Origin: Sulfuricurvum sp.
Lineage (GTDB): Bacteria; Campylobacterota; Campylobacteria; Campylobacterales; Sulfurimonadaceae
Direction of reading: 5' to 3'
DNA: 64,000 nt
Assembly: GCA_028710885.1 (NCBI GenBank)
Contig: JAQTTG010000003.1
Span: forward strand, 356,934 to 420,933
Part shown: one piece after another, positions 35,334 through 44,688 of the stretch
Numbering within the stretch: the stretch's first letter is position 1
Layout of the letters: each line of letters begins with the position of its first letter
Position numbers and translations under genes: made by a program
Notes under the pieces: generated by a model
The model's database searches: none
What the model was told of the DNA's origin: nothing
What the model saw: only the letters and a program-made list of their open reading frames with translations

Positions 35334-37610
35334 ATGGAAAATGCCGTTTTTAAGAAGCTTTTAGAATTTAAATCAATCTTGGTTCAAGCAAAAAAATCGA
35401 TTTTGCATGAGTGGGTTGCTGAAGAGATGTGTGCTAGCATTTTAGAGCGTCATGAAATCGATACCGATGTATTTGTCCAAGAATATGCTAGCAGTGTTTT
35501 TGACTATTTTATGGGTGTTGTTTCAGGGCATGTACAATTAGGTGAATGCCCTGTTATTGCAGAATTGATTGAATATCTCAAAAATAAAGATTTGCGTGCA
35601 GATGAGCTATTTATTCTTTGCAGCCATTTTAAACATTCAGTGATCAATGCAACTTACCGTCTTAATATTAACGATCAGGATATTTTTATAGGGATTAGTT
35701 ATTTATTTGATCACAATTTTGCAGGAGTATTGAAACTCTACACCGATACGATATTTCAAAAAGAGCAAGAAGCACTCAACGCATCTAAAGCCAAAGAATA
35801 TTTTCTTTCCAATATGTCACATGAGATTCGTACACCACTCAATGCTATTTTGGGATTTGTAGCCTTACTAAAAGATGAAGCAGTAAATCCGCGTCATCAA
35901 AATTATCTTGATATTATTGCAAATAGCGGCGAAAATTTGCTTCATATTATTAATGATATTTTGGACTTTTCAAAATTGAGAAGCGGTGAGTTTACGATAG
36001 ATCCACAGCCGTTTAATATTCATGATGAAATATCACATACAATGGAGTTATTTGTCCCGAGTGCTAATTCAAAAAGTATAACATTTACCAGTTTTATCGA
36101 TCCGGCTATCCCTTATGAGATCGTTGCTGATGCACTTCGTATTAAACAAATTGTAGGAAATTTTTTAAGTAATGCTATAAAATTCAGTGATCATTCTGGT
36201 GCAATTCATGTTGAAGCACGATGCATAAATGAAATTTTAACACTTTCTGTACGTGATCAGGGGATGGGAATAGCTATTTCTGATCAGGAACGTATATTTG
36301 ATGCATTTTCTCAAGCGCAAGAAGGGGCACTCACGGTTCATGGTGGAACAGGCTTGGGACTTTCTATTTGCAAGCAATTAGCTATTCATATGGGTGGGAC
36401 AATTGAATTGGAATCGGCTTTGGGAAGAGGAAGCCTTTTTTCGCTCAAAATTCCAATCATAGTTAATCATGATTGCGAGATTTCAAAATTGAATGTTTCG
36501 ATTTTTGAAGGGATAAAGTTTGGATTACTCGCTTATGATGCTTCTGAAAATTTTAAGTTAGAGTCTCTACAACGGTATTGGGAACATTTTGGTTTAAATA
36601 TTCAGATAGTTACCAATATAGAAGCAGAATGTGATCTTTTAATTTTTTTAGAGAGTTCAATGGATGATGCTAAACGTGAAACGATTATTAAGCAAAAAAT
36701 TCCTTCGGTTGCAATATTAGATTTCTTGGATGACAGGTATGATGCCATCCCAAATATTTCTCCATTAACATTTCCGATCTATTGTACTAAACTTCAACGT
36801 GCAATGGGTGAGGTAATAGGCCGTGATCAAGCTCCATGTCCTACACAACAAGGGGTACAAAAGGGTAGACGCGGTTTTAAAGGGAAAATTTTGGTTGCAG
36901 AAGACAATCATGCAAATCAAGAGCTCATTAAAATCGTTTTGGAACGTTATGGATTGGAATATACCATAGCTTCTAACGGTAGTGAAGCAATAGATTTTTA
37001 TCAGTTAGAGCACTATGATATGGTATTGATGGATGAGCAGATGCCGGTTATGAATGGAAATGATGCTACAGCAGCTATTTTAGCGTATGAGCTACAAGCA
37101 GCACGCAAACACACACCAATTGTGGCATTGACTGCAAATGTCATCAAAGGGGCACGTGAGCGTTCTGTTCAAAATGGTTATGATGCTTTTTTAGGAAAAC
37201 CGATTGTATTAAAAGAGATAGAATCGTTATTTGAACGTTATTTAAATTTGATATCGCTTGTATCGAATGAATCAACTGTACCCGTTGAATATAATTCTAA
37301 AATCGACATGGAGCATCTCAAAAGTGCTTTGATGTTGGAAACAGATCAAATAGAAAAATTATTGGTTATATATCGTCAAAAAATGGAGCATTCATTTCAA
37401 GAATTATTCTCTGCAATTGATAACAAAGAGTATGAAGATATTGCTTTCATTGCCCATTCGATTAAAGGATCAAGTGCAAATTTCCGTTTTGATGAGCTCT
37501 CTCGGCTTTCTTATGTTATCGAGGAATTCGCAGTGAATAAAGATGCAGACTTTGATTTTTCCGAAGCTTATGACGTATTATGCTCTGAATATCGAAAACG
37601 CTTGGAATAG
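35334..37610 (+). CDS. hybrid sensor histidine kinase with REC and HPt domains
   Basis: This soluble phosphorelay protein of 758 residues has an all-helical N-terminal sensory region (about 1-150). HisKA follows with phospho-acceptor in NMSHEIRTPLNAILGF (His about 162), then an HATPase domain with NAIKFSDHSGAIHVEA, DQGMGIAI and GTGLGLSICKQLAIHMGG. A degenerate receiver-like stretch follows. An intact receiver is next (KILVAEDNHANQELIKIVLE, with MDEQMPVMNG; Asp about 566), then an HPt domain (IAHSIKGSSANFRF; His about 708). No membrane helix is seen, so it senses a cytoplasmic cue. I choose ATG 35334 (GGAGAG 5 nt upstream) over the TTG at 35331. The convergent response regulator at 37612 ends 2 nt away and is a candidate partner. 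Confidence 0.92.
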   Translation: MENAVFKKLLEFKSILVQAKKSILHEWVAEEMCASILERHEIDTDVFVQEYASSVFDYFMGVVSGHVQLGECPVIAELIEYLKNKDLRADELFILCSHFKHSVINATYRLNINDQDIFIGISYLFDHNFAGVLKLYTDTIFQKEQEALNASKAKEYFLSNMSHEIRTPLNAILGFVALLKDEAVNPRHQNYLDIIANSGENLLHIINDILDFSKLRSGEFTIDPQPFNIHDEISHTMELFVPSANSKSITFTSFIDPAIPYEIVADALRIKQIVGNFLSNAIKFSDHSGAIHVEARCINEILTLSVRDQGMGIAISDQERIFDAFSQAQEGALTVHGGTGLGLSICKQLAIHMGGTIELESALGRGSLFSLKIPIIVNHDCEISKLNVSIFEGIKFGLLAYDASENFKLESLQRYWEHFGLNIQIVTNIEAECDLLIFLESSMDDAKRETIIKQKIPSVAILDFLDDRYDAIPNISPLTFPIYCTKLQRAMGEVIGRDQAPCPTQQGVQKGRRGFKGKILVAEDNHANQELIKIVLERYGLEYTIASNGSEAIDFYQLEHYDMVLMDEQMPVMNGNDATAAILAYELQAARKHTPIVALTANVIKGARERSVQNGYDAFLGKPIVLKEIESLFERYLNLISLVSNESTVPVEYNSKIDMEHLKSALMLETDQIEKLLVIYRQKMEHSFQELFSAIDNKEYEDIAFIAHSIKGSSANFRFDELSRLSYVIEEFAVNKDADFDFSEAYDVLCSEYRKRLE

Positions 37611-37611
37611 G

Positions 37612-38361
37612 TTATTCTTCTAAATAATAGCCTACACCAGAAGCATTTTTAATCACATCGGTCGGAAGTTTACTCCGCAGTCTCCATACAAGGGTTCGAA
37701 CACTGTTGTCAGTTGCCCCTTTGGTTTCCCAAACGTAATTAATAGCTTGTTCAAAGTCAACAATACTTCCTAGCTGTGCTACTAAAAGACGGATAAAGGC
37801 ATTCTCTTTTTTAGTAAGTTTTATTTTTTGATTTTGGTAAAATGTTTCTCCCAAGCCGATATCATGTCGATACCCCTCTCCAAATTCAACAATAGGTTTA
37901 TCTGATAATTTTTTAGCATAGACTAATTTTTCGAGATGTTCACGATCTGATTTGAGCTCATCAATATTGGAATTTCTTTTTCGCTCTTCTTTGAAACGGT
38001 AGAGTGCCATTTGAATCGTAGTGTGTAAATTGATGGGATCAAAGGGTTTTACAATATATCCATAAGGTTCTGTTTTTTTCGCTTTTGAGAGCATGTCATT
38101 ATCGGAATGGGCGGTGAGATAAATAAAAGGGAGAGGATTCTTTTCTCGAATGTATTGTGCGAGTTCAATGCCGTCGTTGCTTTTTTGAAGACCGATATCG
38201 ATGAGAGCAATATCGGGGTTGTAAATTTTTATTTTATTGCGAGCAGTAATGGCATTGTCTGCAATGGAAATAACGTCATACCCGTGTTTTTCCAAAGACA
38301 TTTTCAAATTCATGGCAGTGACTTCGTCGTCTTCCACAACTAATACTTTAATCGCGCTCAT
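37612..38361 (-). CDS. response regulator with winged-helix DNA-binding domain
   Basis: Receiver domain at 1-120 with the acidic pocket (VVEDDE) and phospho-acceptor Asp55 (IALIDIGLQ), Thr in YLTAHS and Lys in IVKPFDP. A charged helical linker (about 125-155) follows. The C-terminal winged helix (about 170-249, KLTKKENAFIRLLVAQLGSI and RTLVWRLRSKLP) is of the OmpR/PhoB trans_reg_C type. It is convergent with the hybrid kinase at 35334. This combination is common in Campylobacterota. Confidence 0.9.
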   Translation of the reverse strand: MSAIKVLVVEDDEVTAMNLKMSLEKHGYDVISIADNAITARNKIKIYNPDIALIDIGLQKSNDGIELAQYIREKNPLPFIYLTAHSDNDMLSKAKKTEPYGYIVKPFDPINLHTTIQMALYRFKEERKRNSNIDELKSDREHLEKLVYAKKLSDKPIVEFGEGYRHDIGLGETFYQNQKIKLTKKENAFIRLLVAQLGSIVDFEQAINYVWETKGATDNSVRTLVWRLRSKLPTDVIKNASGVGYYLEE

Positions 38362-38538
38362 AACCCCTCTTTTTCTTTAGCAATATAAGGATATTTTATC
38401 ATATTACTTGGTGAAACTCAACAATTGAGTGCTCAAAAAATATTTTTAGACATGGATTTTAGGATAATGTCTCTTTTTTATCCGTTATTCAACCCAAAAG
38501 GGGCATAATCGCGTCTAATTAGGGTGTGATAGGAAACA

Positions 38539-39909
38539 ATGATGCTAGACTTTGACAAATTTACAAAATATTCTAAACCAGGGCCACGGTATACGAGCTA
38601 TCCGACAGCATTGGAATTTAGTGACTCTTTTGATTATAACGGTTATCTTTCAAAACTTCATTCTCAGGATCCTGTGCGACCACTTTCGCTTTATTTTCAT
38701 CTGCCGTTTTGTAAAAACGCCTGTTATTTTTGCGGCTGTAATGTTGTATTTACCTCCAAAGAGGATAAAAAAGAGCGCTATATTGATTATCTTACGCGAG
38801 AGCTTCAAATTTTAAGTACCCATATTGATGTTAACCGAAGCGTTATTCAACTCCATTTTGGTGGTGGTACACCAACGTTTTTTGATGCGGATCAGCTAAA
38901 TCGGATCATTAGAACAATTAAAAGTTATTTTAAAAATTTTACTTCAGATGCAGAGATTAGCTGTGAGATCGATCCTCGCCATATCAATGAAGATCAGATG
39001 AGAGTAATGAGCGAGGCGGGATTCAACCGAGTCAGTTTTGGGATTCAGGACTTTGATGACAAAGTGCAAGTTGCTGTTCACCGAGTACAGCCTTATGATA
39101 TCACCAAAGCAGCGATGGACTTGGCGCGTAAATACAATATGGTGAGCGTCAATGTTGACCTTATCTATGGGTTGCCTTACCAGAGTCTTGATACATTTAA
39201 AAAGACATTGGAACTCTCTATCTCTCTCAATCCGGATCGTTTTGCAGTATTTAATTATGCACATGTACCATGGCTGAAAAAAACGATGCGTAAAATCGAT
39301 GAAACGACATTGCCTACCCCTGCAGAAAAGCTAGCCATTATGCGTTATACCGTTGATTATATGAGTGCACAGGGATATAGAATGATTGGTATGGATCATT
39401 TCGCCAAACCTGAGGACGAATTGTTTAAAGCGATTGACAAAGGGGAACTGCATCGTAACTTCCAAGGCTATACAACTAAAGGAGGCGCCGATTTGATCGG
39501 AGTCGGTCTCACCTCTATCGGTGAGGGTGCTGATTATTACGCGCAGAACTTCAAAGAGATGGAAGCGTATGAAGCGGCTATTGATGCAGGTAAATTACCG
39601 TATGAACGAGGTGTGAGTCTCAACGAAGATGACCGTATTCGTCAATATGTTATTATGGAACTGATGTCTAATTTCAAACTTGATATTAGCCGTTTTGAGC
39701 GGTTGTACGGAGTTAAATTTGCAGAGTATTTTGCCGATGCAATTGAAGTGTTGAAACCTTTTGAATCTGATGGACTTTTGAATATGACATCGACATCGAT
39801 TGAATGTTCCCCAACGGGAACTCTTTTAATCCGTAATATTGCCATGCCTTTTGATGCTTATATGAAGCGTCATGCCACCAGTGATAAAGCATTTAGTAAA
39901 ACGGTGTAA
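38539..39909 (+). CDS. hemN: oxygen-independent coproporphyrinogen III oxidase
   Basis: This radical SAM enzyme decarboxylates coproporphyrinogen III to protoporphyrinogen IX in anaerobic heme synthesis. The radical-SAM cysteines are in PFCKNACYFCGC (Cys58, Cys62, Cys65; Cys67 also conserved in HemN). Other hallmarks are RYTSYPTALEF at the N-terminus, HFGGGTPTFF, EIDPRH and NRVSFGIQDFD. It has 456 residues, full HemN length. Of two adjacent ATGs the first (38539) is used. The stop overlaps the next start (TAATG), beginning a chain of overlapping genes through lgt. Confidence 0.96.
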   Translation: MMLDFDKFTKYSKPGPRYTSYPTALEFSDSFDYNGYLSKLHSQDPVRPLSLYFHLPFCKNACYFCGCNVVFTSKEDKKERYIDYLTRELQILSTHIDVNRSVIQLHFGGGTPTFFDADQLNRIIRTIKSYFKNFTSDAEISCEIDPRHINEDQMRVMSEAGFNRVSFGIQDFDDKVQVAVHRVQPYDITKAAMDLARKYNMVSVNVDLIYGLPYQSLDTFKKTLELSISLNPDRFAVFNYAHVPWLKKTMRKIDETTLPTPAEKLAIMRYTVDYMSAQGYRMIGMDHFAKPEDELFKAIDKGELHRNFQGYTTKGGADLIGVGLTSIGEGADYYAQNFKEMEAYEAAIDAGKLPYERGVSLNEDDRIRQYVIMELMSNFKLDISRFERLYGVKFAEYFADAIEVLKPFESDGLLNMTSTSIECSPTGTLLIRNIAMPFDAYMKRHATSDKAFSKTV

Positions 39910-41189
39910 TGATGGGGGAGCGTGAATTGTTTCATTTTACTGAAACCTCGGATGCCTGTATCAAATGCGGGAAATGTATTCCTGTCTGTACGATTCATAA
40001 TGTAAATGCTGATGAGGTTACCTCTCCGCGTGGTTTTATTGACCTACTTGGAGCGTATGAACGAGGACAGTTAGAGTTGGATAAAAATGCAAAAGCGATT
40101 TTTGAGAGTTGCTTTTTATGTACCAACTGTACCGATGTATGTCCAAAAGCATTACCAACCGATATGGTAATAGAACAGGTACGTGCTGATATCGCTGATA
40201 AGTATGGAATTGCATGGTTTAAGCGGGCATTTTTTTATCTTCTGCGCCATAGAACTACGATGGATATCCTCTTTAAACTGGGATATGTATTTCAAACGTG
40301 CGGATTTAAAATAAAAGCTCAGATAAACTCGATGCAGCCGAGATTTGATCTCCCAATTATCAAGAAAGATCGTCTCCTTCCATCTATGGGGAAAACCTCT
40401 TTTTTAAATAGTTATCCTGAAAATATTTCTAACGGCGGTAATCGACGTGTTGCTATCTTTATCGGGTGTTTAGCCAACTACAACTACACCGAGATAGGGA
40501 AAGGGCTTTTGGATATTTTAGAAGCGTTGAATGTTGATGCTTTTATCCCGAAAAAACAGCTCTGTTGTGGTGCCCCTGCTTATTTTACGGGGGATTTTGC
40601 GACGGTCGATCATAATGCTAAAAAGAACATCGTCTATTTCGAAAGTTTTATCGATGAAGTAGAGGCAATCATCATCCCAGAAGCGACCTGCAGTGCGATG
40701 ATAAAAATAGATTATGAACATTTCTTTCACGATCAGCCTGAATGGCTGGAGCGAGCGAAAAGGCTTAAAGGCAAAATCTTTATGGCAACCGAATGGTTGG
40801 AGCAAAAGACGGAGTTAAGAGCGCTGTTGGCAAGCAAAGGTCGAAGTGATCTGAGTGTCACCTATCACGACCCGTGCCATGCTAGAAAAATGCAAGGAGT
40901 CTACAAAGAGCCTCGAGCTTTGGTAAGTCAAAACTATACGATTACCGAGATGAGTGATCCCAATGCGTGTTGCGGTTTCGGTGGTGTGACGATGCAGACG
41001 GAGAATTTCCATTTTGCTCAAGCGGCAGGTAAACCTAAAGCTGCTATGATCGCTAAGACAGGTGCAAATATTGTTACCGCTGAGTGCAGTGCATGCCGAA
41101 TGCAGATTAATAACTCCATGAATGAAGCCGAGCTTGATGTTGTCTTTAAAAATCCGATCGAATTGATTGCTGAAGCACTTAGACAATGA
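39909..41189 (+). CDS. Fe-S oxidoreductase with two 4Fe-4S motifs and CCG domains
   Basis: This 426-residue protein has a ferredoxin-like N-terminus: CIKCGKCIPVC and CFLCTNCTDVCP. Two CCG (cysteine-rich) domains follow, shown by GCLANYNYTEIG with LCCGAP, and DPCHARKMQG with CCGFGG and TAECSACRMQI. This is the GlpC/GlcF/HdrB layout that binds a non-cubane cluster and passes electrons. Its substrate is unknown. Coupling to hemN by a 1-nt overlap suggests a redox partner in heme or anaerobic metabolism, but that is inference. Confidence 0.9.
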   Translation: MMGERELFHFTETSDACIKCGKCIPVCTIHNVNADEVTSPRGFIDLLGAYERGQLELDKNAKAIFESCFLCTNCTDVCPKALPTDMVIEQVRADIADKYGIAWFKRAFFYLLRHRTTMDILFKLGYVFQTCGFKIKAQINSMQPRFDLPIIKKDRLLPSMGKTSFLNSYPENISNGGNRRVAIFIGCLANYNYTEIGKGLLDILEALNVDAFIPKKQLCCGAPAYFTGDFATVDHNAKKNIVYFESFIDEVEAIIIPEATCSAMIKIDYEHFFHDQPEWLERAKRLKGKIFMATEWLEQKTELRALLASKGRSDLSVTYHDPCHARKMQGVYKEPRALVSQNYTITEMSDPNACCGFGGVTMQTENFHFAQAAGKPKAAMIAKTGANIVTAECSACRMQINNSMNEAELDVVFKNPIELIAEALRQ

Positions 41190-41683
41190 CAACAATAGAA
41201 GTACAAGAATTTTTAGAAATATTTCAAACGCTTACAATGGCTTCTTTGTCTGCAGAAGGGAGTGTGCATGCAAGTACTGCTCCATATGTAAGGATAGAAA
41301 ACGATTTTTTTATTCTAATCAGTACAATCGCTCAACATGGGCGTAATTTATTAGCGACAGATAGGGTTTCATTGCTTTTTGTTGAGGATGAGTCAGGATG
41401 TATGCAGCCTTTTGCTCGAAAACGGGTGACGATAGAAGCTATTGTTTTGGAAATAAATAAAGAAGAGGAATTGTATCGACAAGTTATTGAGCGTTTTAAG
41501 GCGCATTTTGATGCTGAACTTGTTAATTCACTCTCATCTATGGGAGATTTTCATCTATTTCAACTTTCCCCACAAAGCGGTAGCGCAGTTATGGGATTTG
41601 GACAAGCGTATCGTTTGGATTCAAATCTTGAGGTGATGACGCAAATTATGGGTCAACATCAAAAAGGACATCATAATGGATAA
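41186..41683 (+). CDS. HugZ/HutZ-like heme-degrading or pyridoxamine-oxidase-fold protein
   Basis: The protein has 165 residues with a split-barrel PNPOx-like fold: TLTMASLSAEGSVHASTAPY and FFILISTIAQHGRNLLATD. The C-terminal signature VMGFGQAYRL matches HugZ/HutZ heme-utilisation proteins, and an His-rich tail (QHQKGHHNG) ends it. These bind heme and in some bacteria degrade it. The ATGA overlap with the Fe-S gene and the hemN neighbourhood support a heme role. It is shorter than Helicobacter HugZ and close to HutZ length. Confidence 0.82.
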   Translation: MTTIEVQEFLEIFQTLTMASLSAEGSVHASTAPYVRIENDFFILISTIAQHGRNLLATDRVSLLFVEDESGCMQPFARKRVTIEAIVLEINKEEELYRQVIERFKAHFDAELVNSLSSMGDFHLFQLSPQSGSAVMGFGQAYRLDSNLEVMTQIMGQHQKGHHNG

Positions 41684-42011
41684 ACTCCTCATCGTCTGGA
41701 GCAGCGGAGATATCGAAGTCGCTAAAAAGCTGGTATTACTCTATGGCAGCGTTATTTTACCGCGCGGATATTGGGATGAAGCGCACTTGATGGTATGGGG
41801 TCCCTCTGCGAAACTTTTGGCTGAAAATAGCGAATTGCAAGAGATGGTAGCCAAAGTCCTCGAATCGGGTGTCAAAGCCTCAGTCTGTGTCGTGTGCAGT
41901 GATGATTACGGTGTGACTGAGCAACTCCGTGAACTGGGGATTGAGCCGATCCATACGGGAGAGTTTTTAACGCAGGCACTCAAAAATGACTGGAAAGTGG
42001 TGACATTCTGA
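41676..42011 (+). CDS. DsrE-like small protein
   Basis: This 111-residue protein has a Rossmann-like alternating pattern (LLIVWSSGDIEVAKKLVLLY, HLMVWGPSAKLLAENSELQE) and Cys in VKASVCVVCSDDYGV. It resembles DsrE/DsrF-family sulfur-relay or electron-transfer proteins, most like the COG1553/COG2044 type. It overlaps HugZ-like by 8 nt and lgt by 1 nt. Its role is not established. The family call is moderate. Confidence 0.65.
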   Translation: MDKLLIVWSSGDIEVAKKLVLLYGSVILPRGYWDEAHLMVWGPSAKLLAENSELQEMVAKVLESGVKASVCVVCSDDYGVTEQLRELGIEPIHTGEFLTQALKNDWKVVTF

Positions 42012-42829
42012 TGGAATTTTGGAATCATATATATGAGCATTTTAATCCTGTAGCTTTTAATCTAGGTCCTATTCCTGTTCATTGGTATGGATTGATGTAT
42101 GTTTTGGCACTTCTTTCAGCATTAATGATCGCCAAATGGATAGTGAAAAAAGATGGGGTTGCTATCACAAAAGCACAATTGGATGATTATTTTATCTACG
42201 CAGAGATCGGAGTAATTCTTGGTGCACGCATAGGCTATATCCTCTTTTATGATATACATACATCCTATTATCTTTCACACCCATGGCAAATTTTCAACCC
42301 TTTTATGGACGGTCATTTTGTGGGTATACGAGGTATGAGTTTCCATGGCGCTATTATTGGATTTTTGATGGGTTCGTATTTGTATCATCGCCGGCATGGA
42401 ATATCGTTTGGTGTTTTAATGGATCTGGTTGCGGTATCAGTTCCTCTAGGGTATGTATTTGGACGGATCGGCAATTTTCTTAATCAAGAACTCGTAGGAC
42501 GGGTGACAGATGTACCGTGGGGGATTTATGTTTATGATACTCTCCGCCACCCTTCGCAGTTATATGAGGCATTTGTAGAGGGAATCATAGTATTCGCTAT
42601 TATATATGCGTATCGTAAGCGTAAAGCATTTGATGGGGAACTGATTTTACTATATGGTTTTTTATATGGAATTGGACGAGGTGGTGTTGAATTTTTTCGA
42701 GCGCCTGATCCGCAAATCGGTTATCTCGCCGGTACATGGCTTACGCTCGGAATGACACTTAGTTTTGCAATGGCGGCAGTCTCGGTTATGATATGGGTGT
42801 ATATGAAAATAATCTACTTTAAAAAGTAA
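42011..42829 (+). CDS. lgt: prolipoprotein diacylglyceryl transferase
   Basis: Lgt moves diacylglycerol from phosphatidylglycerol to the lipobox cysteine of prolipoproteins in the inner membrane. Its signature GRIGNFLNQELVGR is present. Further hallmarks are VHWYGLMYVLA in the first helix, RGMSFHGAIIGF and RHPSQLYEAF. It has 272 residues and about seven membrane helices. It is the last gene of the hemN chain and overlaps the convergent kinase by 11 nt. The window encodes several lipoprotein substrates (47203, 52595, 53960). Confidence 0.95.
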   Translation: MEFWNHIYEHFNPVAFNLGPIPVHWYGLMYVLALLSALMIAKWIVKKDGVAITKAQLDDYFIYAEIGVILGARIGYILFYDIHTSYYLSHPWQIFNPFMDGHFVGIRGMSFHGAIIGFLMGSYLYHRRHGISFGVLMDLVAVSVPLGYVFGRIGNFLNQELVGRVTDVPWGIYVYDTLRHPSQLYEAFVEGIIVFAIIYAYRKRKAFDGELILLYGFLYGIGRGGVEFFRAPDPQIGYLAGTWLTLGMTLSFAMAAVSVMIWVYMKIIYFKK

Positions 42830-44024
42830 TACAAAAAATGTGTATCCCATCTTCGTACGCGTAACGTAGATCAAAATGATGTAAATCTGCTACCGATTGG
42901 GCAATATAAAGCCCCAGTCCTAATCCCCCGTCTCCCCGCTCAGTTACAAATGCCTGCAACGCCTCTTCCACAGGACGTTTTAGCGGTTCACCGCTGTTTC
43001 GGATGCAAATTCTTTTTCCGTCACAATCGATATGGATAGGGTACGAGGTCGCATGCCGTAGCGCATTATCAATCAGATTTTGGAGTGCACTCGTAAAGAG
43101 GTCATTGTCCACCATAATACTTTGCGTGCACCCGCTTATCTCTACCAAATCTTCTTCGATCATGAGATTATCCAGTGCATTTAGAATCATCGTATCGAGA
43201 CTGGTTCGATTTTTTGTGAGTGAGAAGGCATGCATTTTTTCAATGTCTGCCATTTGATGGATTAAATGTTCAAGCCGTGAAAAAAGCCTGGAGAGGAGGT
43301 TACGGTTCGGACTCGGCTCTTCGAGTTCGACGATTAGTTTCCCTTTGGTAATCGGGGTTTTGAGTTCATGCATGATGTTACGCAAGAAAAGTTCGCGCGA
43401 TTTTTTGAGACGGTTTTGTTTTTGCAGTGCATCATGAAAAGCATTGGAGATAAGGGCGATTTCATCTTTGCCGCTATTGGGTTCATCAATAATATCTTCT
43501 CCCTCTCCATAGCGCTGTATTTGCTCATAGAGATGTTTTAGAGGTTTCAGATTACTCCACAAGATAAAATATATATTTACTAATCCTCCTACGAGAGCAA
43601 AAAATAAAAACCAGACAAAATAGTAGCTTCTGCTTTCGACAGTATCTCGATAATACATCGTACAATGCTCACGCTTTAATGCATAAATAAATCCGTCTTT
43701 ATCCTTGTAAATGACAATTTTTACTTTGCGTGAATGAAGTTTTGATTGCATAAGAGGTGGAAGCTTGATGGCTTCACAGGTAGGTGTTATATTTTCGATC
43801 AGTTTAAAGCCCGAATCAGACAGCTCTTCACTTTGTTCTATGCACGTTTTTGCTTTTGTTTCATCTAGAAGTCGTGAAAGTTCCATAGAACGATGCGCGA
43901 TGAGATGAAGTTTTTGTCTTTGTTGTTCATGTATGGCTGAAAAAAAGAGTAAAACCAAAACAACAAGCGCTAAAAAAAAGAAAAAGTGAAGTTTGAAAAA
44001 AACGGAATGGCGACGTGAAATCAT
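42819..44024 (-). CDS. membrane sensor histidine kinase (ArsS-like)
   Basis: Two membrane helices (about 10-26 and 129-155) enclose a 100-residue periplasmic domain with Cys57 and Cys83, possibly a disulfide or metal site. The cytoplasmic part has HAMP-like sequence, the H-box RNIMHELKTPITKGKL and N-box NLIDNALRHATSY. It also has a short G1 motif (NSGEPL) and GLGLGLYIAQSV. It has 401 residues, like ArsS-type kinases of Helicobacter and Campylobacter. The ATG overlaps the stop of the response regulator. With the Spy-like gene upstream it forms a three-gene envelope or metal stress unit. Confidence 0.9.
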   Translation of the reverse strand: MISRRHSVFFKLHFFFFLALVVLVLLFFSAIHEQQRQKLHLIAHRSMELSRLLDETKAKTCIEQSEELSDSGFKLIENITPTCEAIKLPPLMQSKLHSRKVKIVIYKDKDGFIYALKREHCTMYYRDTVESRSYYFVWFLFFALVGGLVNIYFILWSNLKPLKHLYEQIQRYGEGEDIIDEPNSGKDEIALISNAFHDALQKQNRLKKSRELFLRNIMHELKTPITKGKLIVELEEPSPNRNLLSRLFSRLEHLIHQMADIEKMHAFSLTKNRTSLDTMILNALDNLMIEEDLVEISGCTQSIMVDNDLFTSALQNLIDNALRHATSYPIHIDCDGKRICIRNSGEPLKRPVEEALQAFVTERGDGGLGLGLYIAQSVADLHHFDLRYAYEDGIHIFCITF

Positions 44025-44683
44025 AATGTAAATTGATACCCCATGCCGCGAATCGATCGGATCAAAGTGGGGTGTTTAGGATTTAGTTCTACTTTTTGAC
44101 GTATGCGGCTAATAAGAACGTCAATACTCCGTTCACTACTTTCCCAACCTATTGATTCAACATTATTGGCGATAAAATCCCGTGTTATGATTTGGCGGCG
44201 ATGTTTGATAAGAAGTGCCAACAGTTCAAATTCGGCACGCGTCAGAGGGAGTAGCTCTCCATCTTTGTAGATACCATTATCATCGACTCTGAATGTTTCA
44301 CTATTCGCCTGCAATGTTTTTCCACTGGTTCTTCGAAGTAGGCTTTGTATTCGTGCCACAAGTTCACGCGGCTCATAGGGTTTTGGGAGATAATCATCAG
44401 CACCGAGTTCTAGGGCAATGACTTTGTCTCCCAAATCACTCCGAGCCGAAGAGATGATGATAGGAATATCACTGCGTTCACGAAGCATTTTACAAACATC
44501 TAAACCGTCAATATCAGGGAGCGTAAGATCAAGAAGTACTACATCGTAAGACTCAATTCCCAGTGATGCAAGTGCACTTTTGGGATGAGCGTAGGCAATA
44601 ACCTCCATTTGATAACGACTCAGATACTGCGTAAGCAGGTCTGATATTTCGAGGTCGTCTTCAATAAGGAGTATTTTGATCAT
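44021..44683 (-). CDS. OmpR-family response regulator
   Basis: Receiver domain with LLIEDDLEISDLLTQYLSRY, phospho-acceptor Asp52 (VVLLDLTLPDIDG), and KPYEPRELVARIQSL. The C-terminal winged helix (about 125-220) shows LTRAEFELLALLIKH and RSIDVLISRIRQKVE. It has 220 residues. It lies 5 nt after the Spy-like gene and overlaps the kinase, forming one transcript. It probably autoregulates through the direct repeats at 45118-45143. Confidence 0.94.
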   Translation of the reverse strand: MIKILLIEDDLEISDLLTQYLSRYQMEVIAYAHPKSALASLGIESYDVVLLDLTLPDIDGLDVCKMLRERSDIPIIISSARSDLGDKVIALELGADDYLPKPYEPRELVARIQSLLRRTSGKTLQANSETFRVDDNGIYKDGELLPLTRAEFELLALLIKHRRQIITRDFIANNVESIGWESSERSIDVLISRIRQKVELNPKHPTLIRSIRGMGYQFTL

Positions 44684-44688
44684 GAGTA

